DNA from: Prorocentrum cordatum
Lineage: Eukaryota; Sar; Dinophyceae; Prorocentrales; Prorocentraceae
Direction: 5' to 3'
Assembly: GCA_963575745.1 (NCBI GenBank)
Contig: CAUYUJ010017850.1
Span: 188,019-208,915, forward strand
Length of the DNA stretch: 20,897 nt
In this document: positions 9,201 to 15,138 of the stretch, piece after piece
How the letters are laid out: every line of letters begins with the position of its first letter
Numbering within the stretch: position 1 is the first letter of the stretch
Translations under genes and position numbers: made by a program
Notes under the pieces: model-generated
Told to the model about the DNA's origin: nothing
The model's input: only the letters and a program-made list of their open reading frames with translations
Databases searched by the model: none

Positions 9201-9454
9201 GCCGGGCCGCTATCGGCGATGAATGGGCGATTGGCGGTCGCTGCATCCCCCCTGATGAGCATCATTGAACCGAATTGGCGATCGCTGCATTCCTCCCTGA
9301 TGAGCATCGCTGAACCAATCCCTATCTCCACTGGCGTGGCCTGGGCCCCACTGACCGATGTATTCCCTGTAGATGGAGGTATCGGCTGCTCCTTTCGGAT
9401 TTCCAAGGGCCTATCCCCAACTGGTGTGGTGGGATGGTGGGGCTGAGATGCCAT
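2304..9454 (-). CDS. 14-exon gene, predicted protein of about 488 aa, unknown function
   Basis: Exons (minus, high to low): 9454-9356, 9125-8932, 8762-8726, 8556-8440, 8215-8187, 7880-7795, 7615-7540, 6672-6582, 6140-5972, 5456-5326, 4653-4613, 3610-3406, 2696-2624, 2422-2304 (TAG). They total 1467 nt in one frame. Introns are 85 to 1000 bp class sizes (169-1002 bp here): seven begin GT, four GC, two GA; all end AG, and ten of 13 are followed by G. Exon 6 has 28 of 28 codons ending in G/C, exon 13 has 22 of 24. Recognisable stretches are LQLDVYTLELVHSYQQTAFG, YDVILELFRADKAFWEEWN, APIPRDWLLMPRRFL, RDIPSERRPFPTIYSPAEAG, LLQPGHCVLLEVVRLEEQ, VEDRYLWLDRVVRRADGLDE and FLEDDELECELEAIQARAQ. No signal peptide, membrane segment or known domain was recognised. 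The first ATG used is at 9454; an in-frame ATG lies upstream, and trans-splicing could use AG near 9497. The TAG at 2304 is the simplest end, but splicing on to 1986 is possible. Boundaries were chosen by eye, partly for phase; exons 6, 9, 11, 12 and 13 are the most secure. Confidence 0.6.
2423..2623 (-). mobile_element. Family E introner, copy 1 (last intron of the large gene, GC-AG)
   Basis: The 201-bp intron has GC at its 5' end and AG at its 3' end. The 7-bp direct repeat AAGGCGA (minus 2626-2620 and 2425-2419) sits on both splice sites, as expected if a target duplication supplied them. Inside are inverted repeats of about 34 bp at 2459-2493 and 2563-2596, beginning CGGAGCTCCG. Removing it joins GRGAEG to DAALAL in frame. 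Copy 2 is at 8763-8931. Confidence 0.7.
2697..2830 (-). other. Distal part of intron 12 with a 10-bp inverted repeat
   Basis: CTGTGTCAGC and GCTGACACAC face each other across 2723-2784. If this 85-bp piece (2697-2781) were a separate GT-AG intron it would leave a mini-exon reading MCVYLAVHRQHQ, which is also in phase with the next exon. I prefer one long intron from 3405 to 2697 because APWQ then joins VIHECRVVDEF directly. Confidence 0.4.
2831..3041. mobile_element. Family P element, copy 1 (GATGCATCGGCG palindromic family)
   Basis: Terminal inverted repeats of about 62 bp, roughly 82% identical by eye, run inward from GAGGCCTCC through CAGATGGGGTCC and GAGGAT to GCATCGCCGATG. The centre carries further GATACATCGGCGATG units. 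A homologous centre, CATCGAGCCGCATCGGCG, recurs in copies at 4663-4921 and 8222-8400. No coding capacity. It lies in intron 12. Confidence 0.75.
3049..3193. mobile_element. Family C element, copy 2
   Basis: The left end ACACGCAAGAGCCCTAGG with AGAGTGACCTTTGGTGCGCG is mirrored by GCCCGCACCAGGTCACG and GAAGGTCACTC at the right. It is the uninterrupted counterpart of copy 3 and shows the empty site for the family B insertions: TTTGGTGCGCGCCCT at about 3083-3097. Confidence 0.65.
3205..3370. mobile_element. Family D element, near-perfect palindrome
   Basis: Arms at 3210-3274 and 3301-3365 are inverted copies (GCGCGCAGAAGGGGGTAGG facing CCTACCCCCTCTGCGCG), roughly 85% identical over about 65 bp with a 26-base spacer. 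A hairpin over 60 bp long is possible. It occupies the upstream part of intron 12, next to the 5' splice site at 3405. No second copy was seen. Confidence 0.7.
3662..3818. mobile_element. Family B element, copy 1, with CTGGTG target duplication
   Basis: The element is AT-rich relative to its surroundings. CTGGTG at 3656-3661 precedes it and CTGGTG at 3813-3818 closes it. Ends are inverted: GACATGTCCTCCTACAGG near the left and CCTGTAGAGGGACATGCCC near the right. The interior contains short repeats such as GATAGTCC and ATGGTCC. Confidence 0.75.
3819..3988. mobile_element. Family B element, copy 2, in tandem with copy 1
   Basis: The left end GTCGGGCGTGTCCCCCTACA matches the family consensus. 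The right end keeps the inner part (GATTTTTCGTC, the inverse of GACGAAAAATG at the left) but lacks the GGCATGTCC segment, so it is deleted there. A third CTGGTG at 3983-3988 closes it. Preceding bases TTAACC and CTAACCA also resemble the end of copy 1. Confidence 0.7.
4067..4594. mobile_element. Family K element with 40-bp TIRs, hosting family J
   Basis: Inverted repeats at 4067-4106 and 4555-4594 match in 34 of 40 positions and share a perfect CCGTGGCTGCTAAAA. A family J element lies inside. At 4456-4486 and 4518-4550 a segment TCCCGGAAgGAaga-like with AACTTCCCGG is repeated directly. It forms the 5' half of intron 11, whose GT donor is at 4612-4611. Confidence 0.7.
4246..4432. mobile_element. 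Family J element with 38-bp TIRs
   Basis: The arms at 4246-4283 and 4395-4432 match in 34 of 38 positions, from AATGGGTACGGAA to GGGCACAATGCCCAACA. The outer sequence CTTTGGACGCCCGAAATGGG at 4231 is repeated at 4102, so a second left end, or a duplication made on insertion, lies 129 bp upstream within family K. Confidence 0.7.
4663..4921. mobile_element. Family P element, copy 2
   Basis: The inverted ends run from AGGCCTCCT through GGTCGGAG to GATCGCGCC at the left, with their complement at 4861-4917. The interior carries at least seven CATCGGCGATG-like units on both strands; the unit GCCGATGCATCGGC is itself a perfect palindrome. It lies in intron 10, directly upstream of the acceptor at 4655-4654. 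Confidence 0.75.
4935..5115. mobile_element. Degenerate family P element, copy 4
   Basis: GCGGAGCCAGAGGACCTCGC at the left and the central segment GAGATCGGACTCTGCACCTG resemble the corresponding parts of copy 3. The right end CCCCTCCTGGGAGGCGCG is like the AGGCCTCC terminus. Similarity is partial, so this is a diverged relative. Confidence 0.4.
5116..5325. other. Proximal part of intron 10 with a 14-base poly(A)
   Basis: No gene or clear element is seen. A run of A occurs at about 5248-5262. The intron's GC donor lies at 5325-5324, after the exon codons for QRALRGQ. Confidence 0.35.
5493..5980. mobile_element. Family F introner carrying a long (CTC)n tract
   Basis: TIRs of about 60 bp lie at 5493-5555 and 5918-5980; the core TGTTTTCCACCACCACCACC plus ATAAG is perfect over 25 bases on both sides. 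Between them is about 330 bp of (CTC)n. It fills intron 9 (5971-5457). On the minus strand the intron begins GTACCC just inside the element end, and the acceptor AG lies 35 bases beyond the other end. Poly-Glu, Pro, Leu or Arg frames here are satellite. Confidence 0.75.
5561..5890. repeat. (CTC)n microsatellite, about 330 bp
   Basis: The tract is nearly pure CTC with a few CTCTCC interruptions near 5665, 5690 and 5730, and uninterrupted from about 5735. It is contained within the family F TIRs. Confidence 0.9.
6141..6581 (-). other. Intron 8 (GT-AG) with direct repeats and a (GAC)n tract
   Basis: A segment of about 36 bp beginning ACGTGTTTTCTTAGTCGGC at 6171 is repeated directly at 6343 (ACGTTTTCTTATTCGGCG), ending GACATTCGGCG and GACATTGGGCG. 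Between them is (GAC)n at 6203-6262. The remainder to 6581 shows no clear TIR. Splicing joins GGLKM to VRRCRD. Confidence 0.5.
6876..7033. mobile_element. Family A element, copy 2
   Basis: The ends GGCGTCTCGATTCT and TGTTCGAGACGCC are inverted. Length is 158 bp against 162 bp for copy 1, with the shared internal CTTCTCGACCACTTCCCCAG. A related stretch, TTCTCGACCACGGCCTCCCC, follows at 7052. It lies in intron 7. Confidence 0.65.
7098..7190. mobile_element. Family B element, partial copy 4
   Basis: The sequence TAGGTCGGGCAATGTGCTCC at 7101 resembles the family B left end, and the following CAAAAATAGTC matches the AT-rich interior of other copies. No right terminus is found, so this is a remnant inside intron 7. 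Confidence 0.4.
7287..7498. mobile_element. Family B element, copy 3, with AGCTGACC target duplication
   Basis: AGCTGACC occurs exactly at 7287-7294 and 7491-7498. Immediately inside, the termini are inverted: TTCGGTCGGGCATGTCC and GGACATGCCCGACTGAA, one mismatch in 17. The interior is AT-rich. It sits in intron 7 of the large gene. Confidence 0.8.
7616..7794 (-). mobile_element. Family G introner (intron 6, GT-AG, 179 bp)
   Basis: A perfect 22-bp inverted repeat at 7627-7648 and 7744-7765 contains CACCCCAACCCAACCCGAAG. The intron starts GTGAGAGC on the minus strand and ends GGTAG. The element spans almost exactly splice site to splice site. Phases on both sides agree (exon ends CCC G, next exon starts TC). 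Confidence 0.7.
7893..7926. repeat. 34-bp hairpin next to an acceptor
   Basis: GGCGGTCTCCGGGG faces CCCCTGGAGGCCGCC with two mismatches. It ends about ten bases before the acceptor AG of intron 5 (7882-7881). Confidence 0.55.
8006..8163. mobile_element. Family H element in intron 5
   Basis: CAATGGGGGGGTCACGAAAG at 8006 is mirrored by CATTTTGTGACCCCCCCATG near 8142-8162. Intron 5 is 8186-7881 (GT-AG). Near-identical TCCAGTAC and TCCAGGTAC flank it at donor and acceptor, and the splice joins EAFQ to YDVILELF in frame. Confidence 0.65.
8222..8400. mobile_element. Family P element, copy 3
   Basis: The left end GAGGCCGCCCAGATGGGGCC and GGATCGCGCC match copies 1 and 2. The right half keeps GCCGACGCAGCGGCGATG and GAGAGGATTGCG on the opposite strand, but the outermost bases have decayed. 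It fills most of intron 4 (8439-8216, GC-AG); a family A-like stretch TCTCGACCACTCTCCCCGGG follows at 8419. Confidence 0.6.
8557..8725 (-). mobile_element. Family N introner, copy 1 (intron 3, GA-AG)
   Basis: Direct repeats AAGACTCAGG (8734-8725) and AAGACGCAGG (8565-8556) differ at one base and carry CAG followed by G at both splice sites. Inside, TCAGGAGGGGGC and GGGCCCCTGA are inverted ends. The intron would start GA. It is homologous to 19689-19853; TAATTGTGTCTGTGTGT is shared. Confidence 0.75.
8763..8931 (-). mobile_element. Family E introner, copy 2 (intron 2, GA-AG)
   Basis: TIRs near 8765-8798 and 8856-8897 resemble those of copy 1, including GGATC and TCCGCGCGGA. The 5' end, GACGCCGAAAAGAGAGC, aligns with the 5' end of copy 1 (GCGAGGAACGAAAAAGAG), so both introns start at the same element position. 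The acceptor AG is at 8764-8763. Confidence 0.65.
9126..9355 (-). other. Intron 1 (GT-AG) with a 44-bp tandem duplication
   Basis: Units at 9230-9273 and 9274-9317 both begin ATTGGCG and contain CCTGATGAGCATC. The 44-bp period is not a multiple of three, which favours an intron. A family P remnant, CGATGCATCGCCGATGGATC, abuts the acceptor. The donor reads GTCAGT. Confidence 0.5.
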
Positions 9455-9484
9455 GGCCCGGCGGGGATGGGGTAGCTCCATCGA

Positions 9485-9869
9485 TATCGACCTGAGCCCA
9501 CCTCCCCCTAATGTCATGTAAATTAGAACCGAATTCCAGCAAGGTAAGTTCAAGCATCATTCCAGTACACATCATGGTCCATGCAAAAGTAAGTTAGAAC
9601 ATCATCCGAATGGTCCGAGCCAAAGTATGTTAGAACAACATTCCAACAAAAGTCAACTGCAAATTTCATGCACCCCTAAAATTAATTTCACACTTACATC
9701 TACAAAATATGTAACATGTTCCGTAAATATACTGGGTGTTCTGTGTACTTTTCGAAAACTCGACGGCAACATCAACTTTTGAGGTAAATCGATTATGTAG
9801 CCGATACCCTATCCGAGAATCACGACCCTAAAGTGACTATCGTTGAAGGCCTTCGATGCTTGGGGTAGT
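9485..9869. other. AT-rich intergenic region with degenerate tandem repeats
   Basis: Three diverged units at about 9541, 9588 and 9624 share GTAAGTTAGAACATCATTCC-like sequence. The rest shows no gene or element. It lies 5' of the large gene, so regulatory sites could be here, but none was identified. Confidence 0.45.
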
Positions 9870-10165
9870 GGGAGGAGAAGGAGGGGAAGGATGAGGAAGA
9901 GAAGGAGGAGGAGGAGGAGGAGGAGGAGGAGGAGGCGGGGAGGGAGGAGGAGGGAGGAGGAGCAGCAGAAGGAAGAGGAGAAGGAGGAGGGGGAGGGGGA
10001 GGGGGAGGGGAGAGGAGGAGCAGAAGCAGGAGGAGGAAGATGAGAAGGAGGAGGAGGGGAGGGGGAGGGGGAGGGGAGGGGGAGGAGGAGGGGAGGAGGA
10101 GGAGGAGGAGGAGGAGGAGGAGGAGGAGGAGGAGGAAAAGGAGGAGGAGGAGGAGGAGGAGGAGC
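9870..10165. repeat. (GGA)n polypurine tract
   Basis: Nearly pure purine on the plus strand, mainly GGA and GGGGA units. Poly-Arg/Glu and poly-Ser/Pro frames are artefacts of composition. Confidence 0.85.
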
Positions 10166-10335
10166 CCCCGCTCTGCTCCTGGCGCCATTTGGGGGGCCTC
10201 CTGGCCCTGTCGCCCTTCTCCGCCGCCGCGCGGCCCACGCCGAGGGTCCGCCAGGGCGCGTCCGGGTTCACGGAGCCGCGCACCGCGGGGGGCCTCGCGC
10301 CCGAGCTCAGGCTGGGGGCCACCACGCCGCTCCGC
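10166..10335 (-). CDS. Candidate exon, unknown protein
   Basis: The minus-strand frame reads MRSGVVAPSLSSGARPP, then VNPDAPWRTLGVGRAAAEK and RRPPKWRQEQ, with almost every codon ending in G or C. A plus-strand frame is equally G/C-ending, so the strand is not certain. The flanks run into a GGA tract and a GC-rich stretch, and no splice partner was established. Confidence 0.3.
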
Positions 10336-10479
10336 ATGGCCGCGCGGCGCGCCGCCCTCGGCGGCTCGGGGGGCCCCCGAGCGGGGGGCGGGCGGGGGAC
10401 AGCGGCGGGGCCCGCGGCGGCGAGGGGCGGGGTGGGACAGCCGAGGCCGAGGTCCTCGGGAGAGTGTCGGCCTCGGCTC

Positions 10480-10720
10480 TCTCCCCCCTCCCCCCCTCCT
10501 CCTCGTCCTCGTCCTCCTCCCTCCCCTGCGCGGACCGTCCAAGAGCTCTGCTTCGGCCGTGGTTTGTGTTCGCGCACTGGGGAGGGACAGGCGGAGGGGG
10601 CAGGATCTCAGACATGGCGCGAGCGCGCCCAGCTTGCCCCTGCCCCTCGACCCTCCTCCTCCTCCTCCTCCACCTCCTCCTCCTCCTCCTCCTCCTCCTC
10701 CTCCTCCTGCTGCTCATTCT
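10480..10720. repeat. CTC tracts around a GC-rich spacer
   Basis: Short (CTC)n runs lie at 10490-10515 and 10650-10712. The spacer (10520-10645) has open frames on both strands and no clear exon. These tracts are complementary to the GGA tracts on either side. Confidence 0.7.
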
Positions 10721-11090
10721 CCTCTTCCTCGTCCTCCTCTTGCCCCAGTTTCTGCGGCCGAAGTTTTCGGACATTTTCGTTGGTCCTCGCCGATTCTCCA
10801 GCCTCGGGATCTGCGCCTGGCCGGGAGCAACCCGGAGGGGGCATAGAGCGTCCCGGACGGCCGCCAAAAACCCGATTTCAGGCCGCAACCCGAAAACCGA
10901 AGGGCGGGGGAGACCCCTGAGATCTGGGCGTGACATTTGTTTCACACCATGCGTTCTCGCCCAGTTTCGAGCCCCAGAACCGTCACAGATCGATCTGGCT
11001 CGAAAAATGCCGCAGAAGCATGGGGGTCTAGGGATCTGGTCCCGACTTGTCACGCCGTGGCAATTCGCTTCGCAGCGTCGGATCTCAGGG
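10721..11090. other. Region without a clear gene; weak TIR element at 10921-11062
   Basis: GATCTGGGCGTGACA at about 10921 faces TGTCACGCC at about 11048 (perfect over nine bases). Inside, TTTCGAGCCCCAGA and TCTGGCTCGAAA can form a stem. A minus-strand frame reading ESARTNENVRKLRPQKLG leads into a Glu tract at 10720-10844 and could be an exon, but support is weak. Confidence 0.35.
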
Positions 11091-11094
11091 GGGG

Positions 11095-11350
11095 GGGCGG
11101 GGGGGCGGCGGGGGGGAAGAGGCAGAGGGGGAGGAGGGAGGAAGGGAGGCCAGAGGGGCGGAGGAGGAGGAGGAGGAGGAGGAGGAGGAGGAGGAGGAAG
11201 AGGAGGGATAGGGCACGAGGAGGCACGAGGATAGGAAGAAGGAGGATAGGAAGGGTAAGGGGGATGGAGGAGGGACGAGAGAGGGATGAGAGAAGGATGG
11301 AGGAAAGGAGGAGAGAAGGAGGAGGAGGCGGAGGAGGAGAAGGACCAGAA
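11095..11350. repeat. (GGA)n polypurine tract
   Basis: G runs are followed by GGA-rich sequence with GGATAG and GGCACGAG interruptions. Confidence 0.85.
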
Positions 11351-11359
11351 TAAACCCAA

Positions 11360-11835
11360 GACCATCACCTCTCTGACTCTGGATTCCATTACGCCAATTC
11401 CTCTCAAACTGAATTACTTGACAATTCTGGTTTGGATTGTCCGGTGGTTCGAAATCCTTTCTATCTCAGAATTATAACAAATAACAGATTCTCAAACTCG
11501 TGGGCTTCAATATGTCAAATTCTACCCAACTCACAGATCTAGAACATCTGGTTCGATATGTGATCCGGAATCCTCTCTAAATCTGGATTCGAGTGAACAA
11601 AAAACTCTTTAACTGGAGATTTCAACACGTCAAGTCCGTTCCATCTCAATTATCTGGCAATTCTGGTTTGATTTGCTCTGCGATCCAGAATTATGTCTAC
11701 TCTTGGATTCTCACAAGGGAATTCTTCTCTAACTCCTGGATCTCCAAGACTAAATTTCTCAACAACTCAATTATCTGGCAATTCTGGTTTGAATCGCTCT
11801 GTGTGTGGGTCGGAAATCTCTCAAACTATGAATTC
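11360..11835. repeat. Degenerate tandem repeat of about 121 bp
   Basis: Four units are marked by TATCTGGCAATTCTGGTTTG-like cores at about 11414, 11535, 11651 and 11772 (spacings 121, 116 and 121). The last two are most alike. A fifth copy lies at 12205-12310, 489 bp from the fourth core, about four periods away. AT content is higher than in the flanks. Confidence 0.7.
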
Positions 11836-11929
11836 TCATAAAGATCAGCCAGCTTTGCCTCCAAATAGATTAGACGATTCAAATCAAAGAATCAGGGGAA
11901 TCGAGCATGCTTGGAATCCGCAACTCAGC

Positions 11930-11955
11930 AAGCAAGCAAGCAAGCAAGCAAGCGC

Positions 11956-11987
<32 letters not shown>

Positions 11988-11995
11988 GCAAGCGC

Positions 11996-12029
<34 letters not shown>

Positions 12030-12058
12030 GCGCGAGCAAGCAAGCAAGCAAGCAAGCA
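11930..12058. repeat. (AAGC)n tetranucleotide microsatellite
   Basis: About 30 units of AAGC are interrupted by GCGC and ATGC variants. Frames on both strands translate it as QASK or LACL repeats; not coding. It lies between copies four and five of the 121-bp repeat and may have expanded within that array. Confidence 0.9.
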
Positions 12059-12059
12059 T

Positions 12060-12204
12060 ACACAAGGGGGGGTGCCATTGGAAAAAGGCGGGGGGGGGAT
12101 AGGCATAGGCATAGGCTTAGGAATTAGGGGGGGCATAGGAATTAGGGGGGCAACAAACCAATTAGTAGGGTTGAGCTAGGACTCCTATAGGGCAAGCCTG
12201 TTTG
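12060..12204. repeat. G-rich short repeats
   Basis: GGCATAGG occurs three times and GCATAGGAATTAGGGGGG about twice at 12098-12150. No gene is seen. Confidence 0.5.
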
Positions 12205-12310
12205 GAGAATGAAAGCCTCCCTAATTCTGGATTTCAATGCGTAAATTTCTCTCCAACGCAATGATCTGGCAATTCTAGTTTGAATTACTCAGTGATTTCG
12301 CAATGCTGGC
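12205..12310. repeat. Detached copy of the 121-bp repeat
   Basis: GATCTGGCAATTCTAGTTTG at 12263 and preceding TTCTGGATTTCAATGCG match the units at 11360-11835. Confidence 0.6.
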
Positions 12311-12911
12311 TTGACTTGCCTAACTCAAAACCCCTAGAATGCGCAATTACCTTATACAAGAATTGAAACAGCGTTCTGGTGTTTGCTGCTGCAGTCGCAG
12401 GACGCAACGGCGCAGCAGCCGGCAGAACCGAACCAGCCGAAAGCAGCCAACCGAACCGAACTGGAGGAGGACAAGAGGAGAAGGAGAACAGGAGGAGGAC
12501 TAGGCGAGCTATGTTCAATGGAAAAATAATCCAATCCAAAAAGAATCCCTGCACAACCCCCCGGACAAACAGGACAACCCACGCTGCTTAATGACGACAG
12601 GACGGCCTACCCAAGACAACCCCTTGGACAACCAAGCGGGAATCTGGACAACCCCACTCGGACGACCCCCCTTGGACAAGCCTCCCCGGGATGCTCTCCC
12701 ATGAGTTCCGGCAGGAGAGCTGCCTCCTTCCGAAGAGGCGGGCCCGGGGACAGGAGGAGCAGGAGGAGGAGCGGGGGAGGCGAAGGAGGAGCAGCACGGG
12801 GAGACGGAAGGGCACAGGAGGAGGGCGACGACGGCGGAGGGGACGAGGAGGGGAGCCGGGGGAGCTCTGCGCCGCGAGGGCGGGGGGCGGGGCGGGGCGT
12901 CGGACGCGGCC
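12311..12911. other. Region without a clear gene; degenerate TTGGACAA repeats
   Basis: At 12595-12690 the motif TTGGACAACC or GGACAACC recurs about six times at irregular spacing. From 12740 to 12911 the sequence is GGA-rich and GC-rich. No frame has convincing codon use. Confidence 0.4.
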
Positions 12912-13553
12912 GTGCCCCCGCGCGGGGAGGAGGGGGGATCGCCTGCGGGGCGCCAGGCTCCGCGGGCGGGCGGGGCACGGTGGCTTTTTTCAGGGCAGAT
13001 CTGCCAACAGCTGTGGCTGATCGGGGCAAATGCGCTCCAGAGAGCGCGGCCGGGGCGGGCAGCGGCGTGGTGTGCGTGTGCGCGGCCACGGCACGACAGC
13101 CGTGAGCGAGCCAGCGAGGTATGCACAGAGAGAGGGAAGGAGGGAGAGAGAGAGAGAGATAGACAGAGAGAGAGAGAGGTAAGAGGCGAGAGACATGCAA
13201 AACAAGGGCCCCCAGGCATGGACGGCAGCAGCAGCACAGGTGGCACCAGTGCGTATCCTCAGCCGTTTGCATGGGAGACCCTGCAAAAGGGTAAAAAAAG
13301 TTGTGTGCCGACGGAGAAGCCCGACGGAGAAGACTGGGCGGACGGACGGAGAGGACAAAGCGTGCGCCCCCGCCACCGCTCGAGAGCGGGGGCCGGAGCA
13401 ACTGCTGGCAAAATGTCAGGCCAGAGGAGCGGGGTTGGCCCCACGAGATCAGACGCCGTGAAATTGCACACGGCGTCGCAGCACGAGCACACACGCGCTT
13501 CAGGATCTTCAAACGGTTGTCTCCCAACGGGGCACTTCCCTCGGTGCAGATGA
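12912..13553 (+). CDS. Possible plus-strand reading frame of 213 codons
   Basis: The single open frame contains QICQQLWLIGANALQRARPG, then a (GA)n-encoded Glu/Arg stretch, then MDGSSSTGGTSAYPQPFAWE and PDGEDWADGRRG. A pyrimidine-rich acceptor-like site, CTTTTTTCAG, lies at 12984-12993, and ATG at 13216 is an alternative start. A longer minus-strand frame overlaps it. No homologue is recognised. Confidence 0.25.
   Translation: MPPRGEEGGSPAGRQAPRAGGARWLFSGQICQQLWLIGANALQRARPGRAAAWCACARPRHDSRERASEVCTERGKEGERERDRQREREVRGERHAKQGPPGMDGSSSTGGTSAYPQPFAWETLQKGKKSCVPTEKPDGEDWADGRRGQSVRPRHRSRAGAGATAGKMSGQRSGVGPTRSDAVKLHTASQHEHTRASGSSNGCLPTGHFPRCR
13125..13185. repeat. (GA)n microsatellite
   Basis: AGAGAG runs are interrupted by GGAAGGAGGG and ATAGAC. 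Confidence 0.85.
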
Positions 13554-13640
13554 GATCTTTATATAGGGGTCTATGAAGAGGTAGTTTGGAGGAAGGGTAT
13601 ATTCCAACATCGTTGATGGGTCTTGGGTTTACACTCGTCC
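13506..13640. repeat. 135-bp direct repeat, copy 1
   Basis: It matches 14521-14655, offset 1018 bp from 13599 onward. TATTCCAACATCGTTGATGG with GTCTT is identical over 25 bases, and TTCAAACGGTTG and CCCAACGGGGCA are shared. Both copies run directly into a CTC tract. Confidence 0.7.
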
Positions 13641-13743
13641 TAATCCTCCTCCCCCTCCTCCCTCCTCCTCCTCCTCCTCCTCCTCCTCCTCCTCCTCCTC
13701 CTCCTTCCCCTCCTCCTCCTCCTCTTCATCTTCCTCCTCATCC

Positions 13744-13776
<33 letters not shown>

Positions 13777-13785
13777 ATTCTTTTT
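13641..13785. repeat. (CTC)n tract
   Basis: CTC units with CTT and CAT interruptions, ending near TTCTTTTTTCCG. The downstream 13786-13920 shows no gene. Confidence 0.85.
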
Positions 13786-13924
13786 TCCGTATTATTAAGA
13801 AACAAAATCCTCCCTGTTGCGCCCCGAAGCTGGTCGAAAAGGCGGGCTGGGCGTTTCCCATGAGACTGCATGACCACTGATGATCCCGAAAGAAAAAATG
13901 ACAACATGTTCACCGATACAGGGT

Positions 13925-14335
13925 GGGTGGTTTTCAAAACGTCGCTCTCGCCTTAGCGCCGCGAAGAGTCATAAAAATTTGCTGGAGCTTCATGAGTTGA
14001 AGGCAGGTCGTACTCAAAATGTAGCTCTCGCCTTGGCGCCGCGCACATTCGTTTCAAATGTGCAAGGGCTTTACGGATTGATGGCGGGCGGTGCTCAAAA
14101 TGTGGTTCTCGCCTAGGCGCCGCCCACACGAGCCTCAAAAATATATATATCAAAACATACATATTGAAGGCGGGACAGCTTCCAAAACGCCGCTCTCGCC
14201 GTAGCGCCGCGCACGCTCGTGGAAAAAATGCAAGATTCTGTCAACTTGGAACCGGTTCCTTTCCAAACGGTGGCTCTCGCCTTAGCGCCGCGCAGAATCG
14301 TCGTAACAAATCGCCAAAGGCTTCACGGAATCCCA
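13925..14335. repeat. 82-bp tandem repeat with a conserved core
   Basis: Five units start near 13925, 14003, 14082, 14168 and 14250. Each has GCTCTCGCCTTAGCGCCGCG or a close variant, while the remaining roughly 60 bp varies more. Copies of the 135-bp repeat lie on both sides. Frames read RREPHFE or KRRSRLSAA repeats, but unit length drifts, so coding is unlikely. Confidence 0.75.
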
Positions 14336-14520
14336 TGGTTAACGCACCAGAACTGTCCTCTGAAACGATTCAGGACTGTCTCGGCGCAACCGTTACGTTG
14401 ACTCGCGGCGTCGAAGTCCCAGGAATGATGATTTGGCGCGGTCCAGGATCGCCACAACGCTACAAACAAGTTGAGTCGTGACGCTGGCATCCCGAAAATG
14501 GTGCTTTCGCACGCGACAGA

Positions 14521-14655
14521 CTTTTCAAACGGTTGCATCCCAACGGGGCACATCCCTCAGTGGAGATGGATCCTTGTAGGGGAGGGACTACGAAGACATA
14601 ACTTGAAGGAATGGTGTATTCCAACATCGTTGATGGGTCTTCGGTTTAAACTGGC
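14521..14655. repeat. 135-bp direct repeat, copy 2
   Basis: See copy 1 at 13506-13640. It is again followed by a (CTC)n tract. Confidence 0.7.
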
Positions 14656-14890
14656 CCTCCTCCTTCTCTTCCTGCTCCTATTCCTCCTCCTCTTCGTCCT
14701 CCTCTTCCTCCTCCTCCTCCTCCTCCTCCTCCTCCTCCTCCTCCTCCTCTTCGTCCTCCTCCTCCCCCCCTCCTCCTTTTCCCAATCCTCCTCCTCCTCC
14801 TCATCTTCCTCCTCCTCCTCATCCTCCTCCTCCTCCTCTTCCTCATCCTCCTTTCCCTCCTCTCTCTCCTCCTCGTCCTCCTCCGCCTCT
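14656..14890. repeat. (CTC)n tract
   Basis: Interrupted CTC microsatellite with TTC and ATC variants. Confidence 0.85.
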
Positions 14891-14899
14891 TTTTCGTAC

Positions 14900-15138
14900 T
14901 TTCATTACGACTCGCAGCATTGTTGTGTTCCTTCTTCGTACTACTACTATGACTCTTCATTTGCTTGTTATATTACGTGTTGGGTTCTTCTGCTTGCTAG
15001 TATGAATAATCTTCTTCTTGGTATTATTATCATTAGCAGTCGCATGCGTATGAGTATTGTGCTCGTCGTATGCTTACTATCATTAATACCCTTTGTATTA
15101 GCAAGATTAATACTACTGTTAGTAATAATACTTTTAAT
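14900..15138. repeat. TATTAG-rich low-complexity DNA, left part
   Basis: Degenerate TATTA, TAGTA and CGTAT words make up the stretch. The same composition resumes at 15945-16440, on the far side of a TIR-bounded segment. Confidence 0.6.

Noticed and set aside
11879-12136. Cys/Ala/Leu-rich or Gln/Ala/Ser/Lys-rich reading frames
   Set aside because: They are translations of the (AAGC)n microsatellite in different frames and strands.
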